Part shown: positions 33,303-41,659 of the stretch, one piece after another | How the letters are laid out: each line of letters begins with the position of its first letter | Position numbering within the stretch: position 1 is the first letter of the stretch | Assembly: GCA_910584285.1 (NCBI GenBank) | Contig: CAJTYK010000014.1 | Coordinates: 1 to 46,009, forward strand | DNA length: 46,009 bases | From: an uncultured Oscillospiraceae bacterium | GTDB taxonomy: Bacteria > Bacillota > Clostridia > Oscillospirales > Oscillospiraceae | Reading direction: 5' to 3' | Made by a program: the position numbers and the translations under genes | The notes under the pieces: generated by a model | Databases searched by the model: none | The model's input: the letters and a program-made list of their open reading frames with translations, nothing else | Told to the model about the DNA's origin: nothing

Positions 33303-33650
33303 ATTCTTCGATCTGTTTCGAGATGTAACCCAGCCGCCGGAGGGCGGAATAAATAGAAAAAGGAGAAGAATCAAGGGACTTTGTAATGCCTTTCGGCGGT
33401 TTTAGCTGGAAGCGAGCCCTGGGTGTCACCAGCATAAAGCGTAAAATCTCAAAGGCAACTGGAATACCTCTAACCAAAGCAGGTCGCAAGCGAAAAGCAC
33501 AGAGCACGCTGTGGAAATCGCTATTCAGGCCAGCAAAAAGGCGAAAAAGATAAAAGCCCCCGCCCCGGTGCTACCAACACCGGAACGGGGAACAAGGGCA
33601 GAAAGGTTTGCGGCCGCTCTGCCCTCTCATTATATTAGGGAGGCTTTCCC
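33303..33650. other. Gap between repressor and recombinase
   Basis: 348 nt with no supported gene. A stem CCCCG-cc-CCGGTG / CACCGG-aa-CGGGG (33558-33590) is followed on the minus strand by TTTTATCTTTTT, so it may be a terminator for a lost minus-strand gene. The recombinase ribosome site GGGAGG is at the right edge. Confidence 0.45.
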
Positions 33651-35054
33651 ATGTCAAAGGAAGCTATGGTGGTGGTTGGCTATGCCCGTGTTTCCACCGA
33701 GAACCAGTTGGAAAACTACTCCATAGAGGAGCAGACTGACAGGCTCAAAGCCTACTGTGCCGCAAAAGGCTGGTCCCTTCGCAAGCTCTATGTGGACGGC
33801 GGCTTTTCCGGCGGCAACACCAACCGGCCCGCCCTCCAGCAGATGCTTACAGCCATCCGCCAGGGTGGCGTGGACGCTGTGGTGGTTTATAAGCTTGACC
33901 GTCTCTCCCGCTCGCAAAAGGACACCCTGACACTGATCGAGGACGAACTGATCGCCCACGGCGCAGACTTTGTCTCCATCAATGAGAATTTTGATACTTC
34001 CACCCCCTTTGGGCGGGCTATGATCGGCATCCTGTCTGTGTTTGCCCAGCTGGAGAAGGATCAGATCACGGAACGCTTTACCATGGGCCGGATCGGACGC
34101 AGTAAAGCGGGATACTATCATGGCGGCTCCCACCCGCCCACCGGATATGACTACAAGGACGGTCTGCTGGTAGTCAACGAATACGAGGCCATGCAGATCC
34201 GCGAGATTTTTTCCAGGTTTATTTCCGGGAAGTCCATCAACTCCATCAGCCGGTATCTGTCTGGCCGGTACACCACCAAATGGACCCCCGCAAAAGTCCT
34301 TGCCGTATTAAAAAATACGGTTTACATCGGAAAGGTGCATTTCCGCAAAGTAGACTATGACGGGGTACACCAGCCTCTGGTCACCGTTGAGGAGTTTAAC
34401 ACCGCCGCCCATCTGCTTGAAAGCACCTCCGAGCGTGAACTCAAAAAAACCAACGCACAAAGAAACCCCTTTCGGGCCGGATATCTGCTCAGTGGATTAT
34501 TGTATTGCAGCCGATGCGGCGCCCGATACTCTGCAAATCATGGGTATTATAAATGCTACTCTCGCGCTAAATCCTCACAACAATTCATCAGGGACCCCAA
34601 TTGTAAGAATGACAACTGGGAAATTGGCAGACTGGATCAGTTAGTGCAGCAGGAAATATGTACCATGATTTCCCAGCCCGATTTACTGAAAATCGTTTCT
34701 AAAGCTGCGGCAGACAGGCACGAGGTAAAAATTGATCGTCCGGCACTTCAAAAGCGGATTTCAGAAATAGATGGGCAGATCGCAAAACTCATTGATTTAT
34801 ATCAGGTTGGATCTATTCCCATGGATACAATTACCCAGCGCATCAGCTCCATAACAACAGAACGGAACCAGCTGCAAGAACAGCTAAACACACCGGACTT
34901 AGCACCAGCCGTTGATCGTTTTATGCAAGCCATTGAGGATTACAAAGACGGATATGACACAGGCGATATTGACAACCAACGGATGTTCACAGCTTCTTTG
35001 GTAGAACGCATCTTAATAGACGGACAGTCTATAGACATACGTTGGAGACTTTAG
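33651..35054 (+). CDS. Large serine recombinase (phage/ICE integrase)
   Basis: 467 residues. The resolvase domain has the nucleophile Ser15 in GYARVSTENQ and conserved YKLDRLSRS and QLEKDQITERF; a recombinase domain (~165-260) and zinc-ribbon (CSRCGARYSANHGYYKC...C) follow, then a coiled-coil segment (~375-415) and a C-terminal tail. This is the standard large serine integrase layout (usual length 450-550). The gene lies at the edge of a phage remnant and its stop overlaps, tail to tail, the new stop of truncated feoB, as expected for an integrase next to its attachment site. GGGAGG precedes the ATG. The 3' third is visibly AT-richer than host genes. Confidence 0.95.
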   Translation: MSKEAMVVVGYARVSTENQLENYSIEEQTDRLKAYCAAKGWSLRKLYVDGGFSGGNTNRPALQQMLTAIRQGGVDAVVVYKLDRLSRSQKDTLTLIEDELIAHGADFVSINENFDTSTPFGRAMIGILSVFAQLEKDQITERFTMGRIGRSKAGYYHGGSHPPTGYDYKDGLLVVNEYEAMQIREIFSRFISGKSINSISRYLSGRYTTKWTPAKVLAVLKNTVYIGKVHFRKVDYDGVHQPLVTVEEFNTAAHLLESTSERELKKTNAQRNPFRAGYLLSGLLYCSRCGARYSANHGYYKCYSRAKSSQQFIRDPNCKNDNWEIGRLDQLVQQEICTMISQPDLLKIVSKAAADRHEVKIDRPALQKRISEIDGQIAKLIDLYQVGSIPMDTITQRISSITTERNQLQEQLNTPDLAPAVDRFMQAIEDYKDGYDTGDIDNQRMFTASLVERILIDGQSIDIRWRL

Positions 35055-36046
35055 TGCAAAATTGTATAGTCTATACACATAGTCAGGCACTGTTTTCCGC
35101 AGGTTTTAGCCCTCTGGAAGGCGTGATCCATGACGAAGGCCGCCCGGGGCAGGTAGCCCAGATCCTCCAGCAGGGTGAACAGGGGGAAGAAGATGGCCAT
35201 GGGGGGCAGCATCACCGCCACCACCCAGGCGGTGACTCGGTACACCCCGTCCAGCAGCAGCCCCCGCAGCCAATCCGGGGACCCTACCAGCCAGCCCTCC
35301 AGCACCGTGCCGACGCGGGCAAACAGCTCCGTGAGCAGGGCGGAGGGGACGTTGGCCCCCGCCACCGTCAGCCACACCACCAGCCCAAACAGCAGCAGCA
35401 TCAGCGGGATACCGGTGGCCTTGGAGGTAAGTAAGTGGTCGATCCGCCGCTGGCGGCGCAGGCGCTGGGCCGACCGGCTACGCACCACCTGGTCGGCGTA
35501 CCGCTCCGCCAGAGTGACCCGCTCGCCAGGGGCCCGTTCCGGGACGGCGGGAGCCTCCGACCGCACCAGGGCGGCCACGGCCTTCTTCAGCTCCTCCAGC
35601 CCGTCCTGGCGGCCGCCGGCGGTACCCACCACCGGCACCCCTAAGCGCTGGGACAGGGCGGGCAGATCCACCTGGACACCCAGCCGCTCCGCCTCGTCCA
35701 TCAGGTTGACGCACACCAGCACCTTCCCCGTCAGCTCCAGCACCTGGAGCACCAGGATCAGGTTCCGCTCCAGACAGGTGGCGTCGCACACCACCACCAC
35801 CCCGTCCGCCTGGCCGCTCTGGATGAAGTCCCGGGCCACCGCCTCCTCCTGGGAGTGGGCGGCCAGGGAATAGGTTCCGGGCAGGTCGATGAGCTGGTAC
35901 TCCTGCCCCTCATAGGTATAGGTTCCCCGGGCGGTGGCCACCGTCTTGCCCGCCCAGTTACCTGTGTGCTGCCGTAGTCCAGTCAGCGCGTTAAACAGGG
36001 TGGACTTGCCCACGTTGGGGTTGCCCGCCAGCGCCACCCGGTTCAT
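35051..36046 (-). pseudogene. feoB: Truncated ferrous iron transporter FeoB (GTPase half plus first helices)
   Basis: 331 codons of a normally ~650-750-residue Fe(II) permease. The G domain is intact (GNPNVGKSTLFNALTG G1, DLPGTYSL switch II, NLMDEAERL G4), followed by the helical linker and the first membrane segments (ATGIPLMLLLFGLVVWLTV; LEDLGYLPRAAFVMDHAFQ). Homology ends at CGKQCLTMC, after which seven foreign residues and a stop occur. The Gate domains and pore are missing. ATGA overlap with feoA marks the start at 36046. The break coincides with the serine recombinase end, so integration most likely caused it. A truncated GTPase might still be made, but iron transport is unlikely unless the missing half is restored by excision. 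Confidence 0.88.
35064..35076. other. Candidate attachment-site core (attL/attR)
   Basis: The perfect palindrome GTATAGTCTATAC lies exactly where feoB homology ends (near 35072-35075). The 8-mer AGTCTATA also occurs at 35026-35033 within the 10-bp palindrome GTCTATAGAC. The partner site could not be found in the window. Confidence 0.45.
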
Positions 36047-36312
36047 GTGGCCACCGCCCGGGCAGGCTGCTCCTGGGTGCGCCGCTCCAGGGTGATCCCC
36101 TCCGCGTCGGAGCGGCGCAGGGCGATGAGCGCCCCCCGGATCAGGTAGGCGCAGGGATCCCCCGCCGGACTTCTCAGCACGCAGGTCACCCGGGTGCCCC
36201 GCACCAGCCCCAGGTCGGTGAGCCGCCGATCCATGGCTGGCGCGGCGTTTACCTCGGTCACATAAGCGCTCTCCCCCTCGGGGAGGGCGGACAGGCACAA
36301 TGTCTCATACAT
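36043..36312 (-). CDS. feoA: FeoA family protein
   Basis: 89-residue SH3-like cytoplasmic protein that assists FeoB. Visible signatures: LSALPEGESAYV, DRRLTDLGLVRGTRV and LIRGALIALRRSDAEGI. The ribosome site AAGGAG precedes the ATG, and the stop overlaps feoB as ATGA. The upstream 180 nt is very GC-rich with hairpins but no Fur-like box was recognised. It is probably of little use while feoB is interrupted. Confidence 0.92.
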   Translation of the reverse strand: MYETLCLSALPEGESAYVTEVNAAPAMDRRLTDLGLVRGTRVTCVLRSPAGDPCAYLIRGALIALRRSDAEGITLERRTQEQPARAVAT

Positions 36313-36432
36313 AATGGATGCTCCTTTCCCGCGCGGGCCGCCCCGCGGACGGCCCGCAAGCTATCCTATGGCGGGCCTCGCCGCCGGGTGCTCGCTCCCC
36401 ACGGGAAAGCCGCCCGAGCCGGGGCGGTTGGC

Positions 36433-36462
36433 TTGACATTCTGCCGGAATTCCCTTTATAAT
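36433..36462 (+). promoter_or_regulatory. Consensus promoter of the GT39-like gene
   Basis: TTGACA, 18-nt spacer, TATAAT, both hexamers perfect, 65 nt before the ATG. The -10 sits in a near-palindrome CCCTTTATAATAAGGG. Confidence 0.8.
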
Positions 36463-36527
36463 AAGGGAAAACATGGGGCGGCGGGCCGGATTTTGAATCC
36501 GCCCCCGGTCAGAAGGGAGGAGCGCCC

Positions 36528-38090
36528 ATGACAGGCCGCACGCGCCCCCGGGAGGGGGAGGACTGGCTGATCCGTACGCTGTTCGTCCTGTTTCTGCTGG
36601 TGGGGGCCGCCCTCCGTCTCTGGCGGTTTGGGGCGGTGCCGGAGGGGCTGAACCAGGATGAGGCCTTCGCCGCCTACGAGGCGTGGTGCCTGCTCAAGAC
36701 GGGGCGAGATTCTTTCGGCCACTCCCTGCCGGTGTACCTCACCGCCTGGGGCAGCGGCATGAACGCCCTGGAGAGCTACCTCATGCTCCCCTGTCTGGCC
36801 CTGCTGGGGCGGACGGCCCTGGCGGTACGGCTGCCCCAGCTTATCGTGTCCCTGCTGTCCCTGCCCGCCGCCTACGGCGTGGGCAAGCGGATGGTGGACA
36901 GGTGGGCGGGGCTGTGCGGCCTGTTCCTGCTGGCGGTGTGCCCGTGGCACGTGATGCTGTCCCGGTGGGGGCTGGAGTCCAACCTGGCCCCGGGCTTTCT
37001 GCTGTTCGGGCTGTACTTCTTCCTGCGGGGGCTGGAGGACTGCCGCTGGCTCCCCCTGTCCGCCCTGATGTACGGCCTGTCCCTGTACTGCTACGCCGCC
37101 ATCTGGCCCTTCGTGCCCCTGATCCTGTTGCTCCAGACGGGGTACGGGTTCTGGTGCGGTAAACTGCGCCTCCGCGGCCGGGAGGGCACGTGGCTGCTGG
37201 GGGCGGCGGTACTGCTGGCGCTGGCCCTGCCGCTGGTGCTGTTCCTGCTGGTGAACTGGGGCCTGCTGCCCGAGCTGCACCTGGGCCCCTTCACCATCCC
37301 CAAATTAGTGGTGATGCGGGACAGCGAGTTCTCCCTGGCCCAGGTTCCGGAGCACGCCGCCAACCTGCTGTCCCTGGTGCTTCGACAAGGGGACGGGCTG
37401 CTGTGGAACGGGACGGATCGGTTTGGGTTGTTCTACTACGGCGCTCTGCCTCTGGCCCTGGTGGGGCTGGTGTGGGCCGTCCGGGAGACGGCCGAGGGCC
37501 TGTCCCGCCGGGAGCCCCACCCCGCTGCCCTCCTGCTGATCCAGCTGCTGGCCGGGATTTTGCAGGGACTAACCCTGGACGCCAACGTGAACCGGGTAAA
37601 CACCCTGTGGATCCCAGTGGTGCTGCTGGCGGCGCTGGGGACGCGGTGGCTGTGCAGCTTCGACCCGCGGGCGCTGCTGGTGCCCCTGCTGATCTTCGGG
37701 GCGCTGTTCCTCCGGTTTGCGGGCTATTACTTCACCGACTACGCCCAGCAGTCCCGGGCCCACTTCGGCGCCGGACTGGAGCAGGCGGTGGAGGCGGCCC
37801 TGGCCCGGGAGGGGGAGATCCGGGTGGCCCGGGGGGCCAACTACGCCCGGGTGCTGTTCTACAGTGGGCAGGATCCGGAGGAGTACCGGGAGACGGTGGC
37901 CTACAAAAACTACCCCAGCGCCTTTTTAGATGTGGAGAGCTTCGGGCGGTTCCGGTTCCTCACCGGGCTGGGGGAGCCTAACCCGGCCTGCGTCTACCTG
38001 GTGGAGGACGGGGACTGGGCGTACGATCTGTCGGCGGCAGGCTTCGCCGTGGACCGGTACGGTTGCTACGCCGTGGCGTACTGGGAATGA
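36528..38090 (+). CDS. GT39-like (GT-C fold) membrane glycosyltransferase
   Basis: 520 residues with 10 or more membrane helices. The early GLNQDEAFAAYEAW segment matches the catalytic Asp-Glu loop of dolichyl/undecaprenyl-phosphate sugar transferases (ArnT/PMT class), and the CPWHVMLSRWGLESN segment is typical of bacterial members. It probably transfers a sugar from a lipid carrier to a glycan or protein on the outer side of the membrane. The C-terminal ~90 residues form a soluble domain (YARVLFYSGQDPEEYRE ...). It is single, with its own promoter and terminator. Substrate unknown. Confidence 0.78.
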   Translation: MTGRTRPREGEDWLIRTLFVLFLLVGAALRLWRFGAVPEGLNQDEAFAAYEAWCLLKTGRDSFGHSLPVYLTAWGSGMNALESYLMLPCLALLGRTALAVRLPQLIVSLLSLPAAYGVGKRMVDRWAGLCGLFLLAVCPWHVMLSRWGLESNLAPGFLLFGLYFFLRGLEDCRWLPLSALMYGLSLYCYAAIWPFVPLILLLQTGYGFWCGKLRLRGREGTWLLGAAVLLALALPLVLFLLVNWGLLPELHLGPFTIPKLVVMRDSEFSLAQVPEHAANLLSLVLRQGDGLLWNGTDRFGLFYYGALPLALVGLVWAVRETAEGLSRREPHPAALLLIQLLAGILQGLTLDANVNRVNTLWIPVVLLAALGTRWLCSFDPRALLVPLLIFGALFLRFAGYYFTDYAQQSRAHFGAGLEQAVEAALAREGEIRVARGANYARVLFYSGQDPEEYRETVAYKNYPSAFLDVESFGRFRFLTGLGEPNPACVYLVEDGDWAYDLSAAGFAVDRYGCYAVAYWE

Positions 38091-38125
38091 AAAATGGGCC
38101 CCCGCGGTCATAGACCGTGGGGGCC
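38091..38125. terminator. Bidirectional terminator between convergent genes
   Basis: 13-bp stem (38097-38109 / 38113-38125, one G-U) with a 3-nt loop. The minus strand continues CATTTTTC (serving the rhomboid-like gene); the plus strand continues only TTCG, so it is weaker for the GT39-like gene. Confidence 0.75.
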
Positions 38126-38129
38126 TTCG

Positions 38130-38972
38130 TCAATCCTGATGAATGTGGATATGGTTGTTGATGTGGTTGGCGCAGTAGCAGTAGTACCCGTCGCACTTGG
38201 AGCAGTAACGGAACTCCATACTGGGGTCGTCCTGATCCGTAATGCCGCACACCGCGCACTTGTGGAGGTAGCCCCCCGTCTCCTGGGCCCTCTTTTGGGC
38301 CTGCTTCTGGGCCCGTTTGAAGTTGATCACCTGGGGATCCGCGCGGCGCCGGGCGAAGCCCAGCTTTACCGACCAGAAGGGCCAGGTGAAGATGAAGTAG
38401 TTCACAAAGCTGGGCAGCACGTACAGCAGCACCAGTGGCCCGTACTGCACCGCGTCCAGCAGGATCAGCGCCACGTCCAGCAGGGCCAGCCACTTCATCT
38501 TGACGGGCAGCACGAACATGAACAGCACCTGCATCTCGCTGTACATGGTGGCGATGACCAGGAAGAAGGACAGGTGGATGTAGTAGATGCTGGTGCCCCC
38601 CAGCAGCAGCCCGCCCAGGATGGACAGCGCCACCCCGCACAGATAGAACAGGCTGAACCTGGCCGTCCCCCACTCCCGCTCCAGCATCTGGCCCGTCCAG
38701 AACACCACATAGCAGCCCAGCAGGGTATAGAAGGGGTTGCCCACGCCGGAGGGGATGAGGATAAAGGTCACCAGCCGCCAGACCTCCCCATGGAGGATGG
38801 CCGTGCGGCTAAAGTCCAGCAGGGCAGGCAGGACGCGCAGAGCGGGCAGCAGGCAGAGTATGCCCACCACCACCTGGGCAATGGCGATGTACATAGCCAG
38901 GTTGGGCACCCCGAATCGGGGGTGCCGGGAGCAGAACTTGTCGATGGGGCCGTAGTGATCGTTTCGGTACAT
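38130..38972 (-). CDS. Rhomboid-like membrane protein with C-terminal zinc ribbon
   Basis: 280 residues, about six helices. HGEVWRLVTFILIP matches the rhomboid L1/TM2 signature (HGxxWRLxT), but the expected GxSG nucleophile region reads LLLGGTSIYYIH and no TM6 His motif is evident, so it is probably a non-peptidase relative. The C-terminus has a basic linker (KRAQKQAQKRAQ), then CAVCG ... YCSKCDGYYCYC and a His-rich tail (HINNHIHIHQD), a metal-binding end. The ATG at 38972 is chosen; the preceding TTG is slightly better spaced from GGAGGG. Downstream of pepT, possibly in the same transcript. Confidence 0.72.
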   Translation of the reverse strand: MYRNDHYGPIDKFCSRHPRFGVPNLAMYIAIAQVVVGILCLLPALRVLPALLDFSRTAILHGEVWRLVTFILIPSGVGNPFYTLLGCYVVFWTGQMLEREWGTARFSLFYLCGVALSILGGLLLGGTSIYYIHLSFFLVIATMYSEMQVLFMFVLPVKMKWLALLDVALILLDAVQYGPLVLLYVLPSFVNYFIFTWPFWSVKLGFARRRADPQVINFKRAQKQAQKRAQETGGYLHKCAVCGITDQDDPSMEFRYCSKCDGYYCYCANHINNHIHIHQD

Positions 38973-39055
38973 CAAGAGGAATCCCTCCTTGCGGCAGACG
39001 CTTTATTGGGCTATTATAGCCCTTTCCGCTGGGAAAATAATCAATAAACTGTGAA

Positions 39056-40273
39056 TCATTCCGCGTACAGCCGGACGATGTTCATCAGAATGTCAACCAC
39101 CGTGTCCATCTCCTCCGCGCAGCACAGCTCCAGGGGCCCGTGGAAGTTATAGCCCCCGGTGCCCAGATTGGGGCAGGGCAGGCCCATAAAGCTGAGCCGC
39201 GCTCCGTCGGTGCCCCCCCGGATGGCCTCGGCGGCGGGGGTGAGGCCCGCCAGCTCCGCCGCCTTGTTGGCATTGTCCACCAGGTGCATACAGCCCTCCA
39301 GCTTCTCCTTCATGTTGTAGTAGCTGTCCGTCAAGGTTAGCTCGATCTTGGCAGTGGGATGGGCGGCCTGCACCTGGGCGGCGGCCCGCTTCATCAGCCC
39401 CTGTTTCACCGTGAACTCGCCCTTGTCGTGATCCCGGACGATATACTCCATCCGGCAGGCGGCGGCGGTGCCGTTCAGCGCGTCCAGGTGGAAGAAGCCC
39501 TCATAGCCCTCGGTCTTGCCGGGAACGGCGTCCGCCGGCAGCAGGGCGTTGAACTCCTGGGCGATGAGCAGGGCGTTCTCCATGATCCCCTTGGCCGCGC
39601 CGGGGTGGACGGACACGCCGGTGATGTCCACCACCGCGGAGGCGGCGTTGAAGTTCTCGTAGGCGATGACGCCGGGGGCGGAGCCATCCACGGTGTAGGC
39701 GTACTTGGCCCCGAAGGCGGCCACGTCGAAGTGGTCGGGGCCCTCACCGATCTCCTCGTCGGGGGTGAAGGCGATGCACAGCCGCCCGTGGGGGATCTGT
39801 TCGGCGATAAGCTGCTCACACAGTGTGACGATCTCAGCCACGCCCGCCTTGTCGTCCGCCCCTAAGAGGGTGGAGCCGTCGGCGGTGATGAGGGTTTTCC
39901 CCCGGAAGCGGGACAGCCAGGGGAAGTCGGCAACCCGGATCACCCGGCCCTCGTGGGGCAAAACGATGTCGCCGCCGTCATAGTGCTCATGGACGATGGG
40001 GTTCACGTCCTTCCCGGAGAAGGCGGGGGCGGTGTCCAGGTGGGCCAGCAGGCCCAGGGCGGGGACGTGCTCCAGCCCCGGTGTGGCGGGCAGCCAGGCG
40101 GTGACGGTGCAGAACTCGTTGACAGAGGGGTTCTCCAGCCCCAGCCCGGTCAGCTCGTCCACCAGCAGCCGGGCCAGCTCCCACTGGCCGGGGGTGGAGG
40201 GGGTGGTTCCCGTCTCCGGGGAGGATTCGGTATTGATCTTCACATACTTCAGCAGACGTTCACAGGCTCTCAT
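39056..40273 (-). CDS. pepT: Peptidase T (tripeptide aminopeptidase)
   Basis: 405-residue cytoplasmic M20B zinc peptidase that removes the N-terminal residue from tripeptides. Metal and catalytic residues are visible: LLAHLDTAP (His, Asp), GADDKAGVAEI (bridging Asp), FTPDEEIG (catalytic Glu-Glu), YTVDGS (Asp) and GGYNFHGPLE (His). The dimerisation lid contains TGVSVHPGAAKG. The length fits the family (~408). It lies 27 nt after tmcAL on the same strand. Confidence 0.96.
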   Translation of the reverse strand: MRACERLLKYVKINTESSPETGTTPSTPGQWELARLLVDELTGLGLENPSVNEFCTVTAWLPATPGLEHVPALGLLAHLDTAPAFSGKDVNPIVHEHYDGGDIVLPHEGRVIRVADFPWLSRFRGKTLITADGSTLLGADDKAGVAEIVTLCEQLIAEQIPHGRLCIAFTPDEEIGEGPDHFDVAAFGAKYAYTVDGSAPGVIAYENFNAASAVVDITGVSVHPGAAKGIMENALLIAQEFNALLPADAVPGKTEGYEGFFHLDALNGTAAACRMEYIVRDHDKGEFTVKQGLMKRAAAQVQAAHPTAKIELTLTDSYYNMKEKLEGCMHLVDNANKAAELAGLTPAAEAIRGGTDGARLSFMGLPCPNLGTGGYNFHGPLELCCAEEMDTVVDILMNIVRLYAE

Positions 40274-40300
40274 TTATGATAACTTCCTTTCGGGTAAAGA

Positions 40301-41422
40301 TTACAGCATCACCGGGTTCGTCGTCCACTCCAGTCCGCAGGGGCCGGGGGTCTTCCGGCACAGCTGGTACAGATCCGTGCACCGCCCCTCCAGCTCCAGC
40401 AGGGGGATCCCCCTGCCGTGGGTGGGCTTGGTGATCACGGGCAAGGCAGCCTTCCCCTTCATCTCCCGCAGGAGTGCCCGCCCCCGCTCCGTGGCCCCCA
40501 GCACCCGGAGATAGGGAGACTTGTCCGGCCTGTCCTCCGCCCTCAGGCCCAGGGCGGCCCACAGCACAGCCCGACGGATACGGGCGTGGGCGTACCGCTT
40601 GGTTTTGGCCAGGTCGTAGACCTCCTCCAGCGTCCGCCCCTGCCGCGCCGCCCGGCACAAGCGGTGGGACAGCCCCTCCCCGCAGTCGGGCAGGGCAGCA
40701 AAGTCCTCCTCGTCCAGAACGCGCAGGCGGCCCAGCACCCACCGCTCCCCCCACTTCAGGCTGGCGGGGTTGTCCGCCGGGATCCGCCCGGACAGCAGCT
40801 CCCCCCGCACAAAGGAGGCGGAAGGATAGTCCGAATGATCCCCGCCATCGTGTCTCGCCCCCACCCGAGGGATGGTAATGGGCTGGGCTCCCCTTTTCGC
40901 GGCGTTCAGCGCCCGGATATACTCAATTCCAAGGTTGTTGTTTGGCTGGGCCAGCAGTTCGGCCAAACCCGGCCCCAGCAGCTCGTCCACCGCCGCCTGA
41001 CGGCAGACGGCAAAGGGCAGCCCCTGATCCAGAAACCGGCGCAGCACATCGGGATACTGGGGGCTGTCCAGACAGGCCGCCACCCGCCGGAGGGCGTCCA
41101 CATCGCCCCGTTCGCTGCCAAAGGACAGGTGGGTGACGACGCCGGTGGCCTCCAGCACGTCCACCGCCCCCCGGGCGAAGGACTCCGCCGAGGACGCCGC
41201 CCACACCGTGGGCAGCTCCAGCACCAGATCCGCGCCCCCCTCCAGGGCCCGGCGGGCCCGGCCCCATTTGTCCAGCACGGCGCACTCCCCCCGCTGAACG
41301 AAGTGTCCGCTCATCACGCACACCACTGCGCACTCACCCAGCAGCCTCCTGGTCTGGGCGATCTGGTAGGCGTGCCCGCCGTGGAAGGGGTTGTATTCCG
41401 CCACAATTCCCACCGCGTCCAT
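40301..41422 (-). CDS. tmcAL: tRNA(Met) cytidine acetate ligase (YlbM/TmcAL)
   Basis: 373 residues. In Bacillus this enzyme makes N4-acetylcytidine at the wobble base of elongator tRNA-Met from acetate and ATP. The nucleotidyltransferase start VGIVAEYNPFHGGHAYQI carries the HxGH ATP-binding motif; SGHFVQRGE and later NNNLGIEYIRAL and ARHDGGDHSDYPSASFVR are family signatures. The ATG at 41422 follows a GGGGGA stretch; the frame extends upstream without a start signal. Nearby ackA (divergent) also handles acetate, probably by coincidence. Length is near the usual ~400. Confidence 0.92.
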   Translation of the reverse strand: MDAVGIVAEYNPFHGGHAYQIAQTRRLLGECAVVCVMSGHFVQRGECAVLDKWGRARRALEGGADLVLELPTVWAASSAESFARGAVDVLEATGVVTHLSFGSERGDVDALRRVAACLDSPQYPDVLRRFLDQGLPFAVCRQAAVDELLGPGLAELLAQPNNNLGIEYIRALNAAKRGAQPITIPRVGARHDGGDHSDYPSASFVRGELLSGRIPADNPASLKWGERWVLGRLRVLDEEDFAALPDCGEGLSHRLCRAARQGRTLEEVYDLAKTKRYAHARIRRAVLWAALGLRAEDRPDKSPYLRVLGATERGRALLREMKGKAALPVITKPTHGRGIPLLELEGRCTDLYQLCRKTPGPCGLEWTTNPVML

Positions 41423-41472
41423 GGCACATCCCCCTTCCCGCAGACTCTTTTTGGCAAAATCGAGAAAAATAC

Positions 41473-41501
41473 TTGCGATATTCTGGCCCCCGTAGTATAA
41501 T
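41473..41501 (+). promoter_or_regulatory. Promoter of ackA
   Basis: TTGCGA, 17-nt spacer, perfect TATAAT, about 158 nt before the ackA ATG. The long leader shows no recognised riboswitch. Confidence 0.65.
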
Positions 41502-41659
41502 ATGTCCGGTATGGGGCGAATTCGGTTCGTCCCCTTCGGGCGCCTGTGGGTATTATAATCCAAAAGGCCGGTCGAAGTAAAGCAAAACCGCATAATTCCG
41601 CAGCAGAGAGGGTTGTGCGGATCGTCTGCAAGGCATCACGATTCAAAGGAGTGCGGAAG

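Noticed and set aside
36332..36430. GC-rich hairpins upstream of feoA as a possible metal riboswitch
   Set aside because: No match to remembered conserved cores of known metal riboswitches; stems have no poly-T. Left unassigned.
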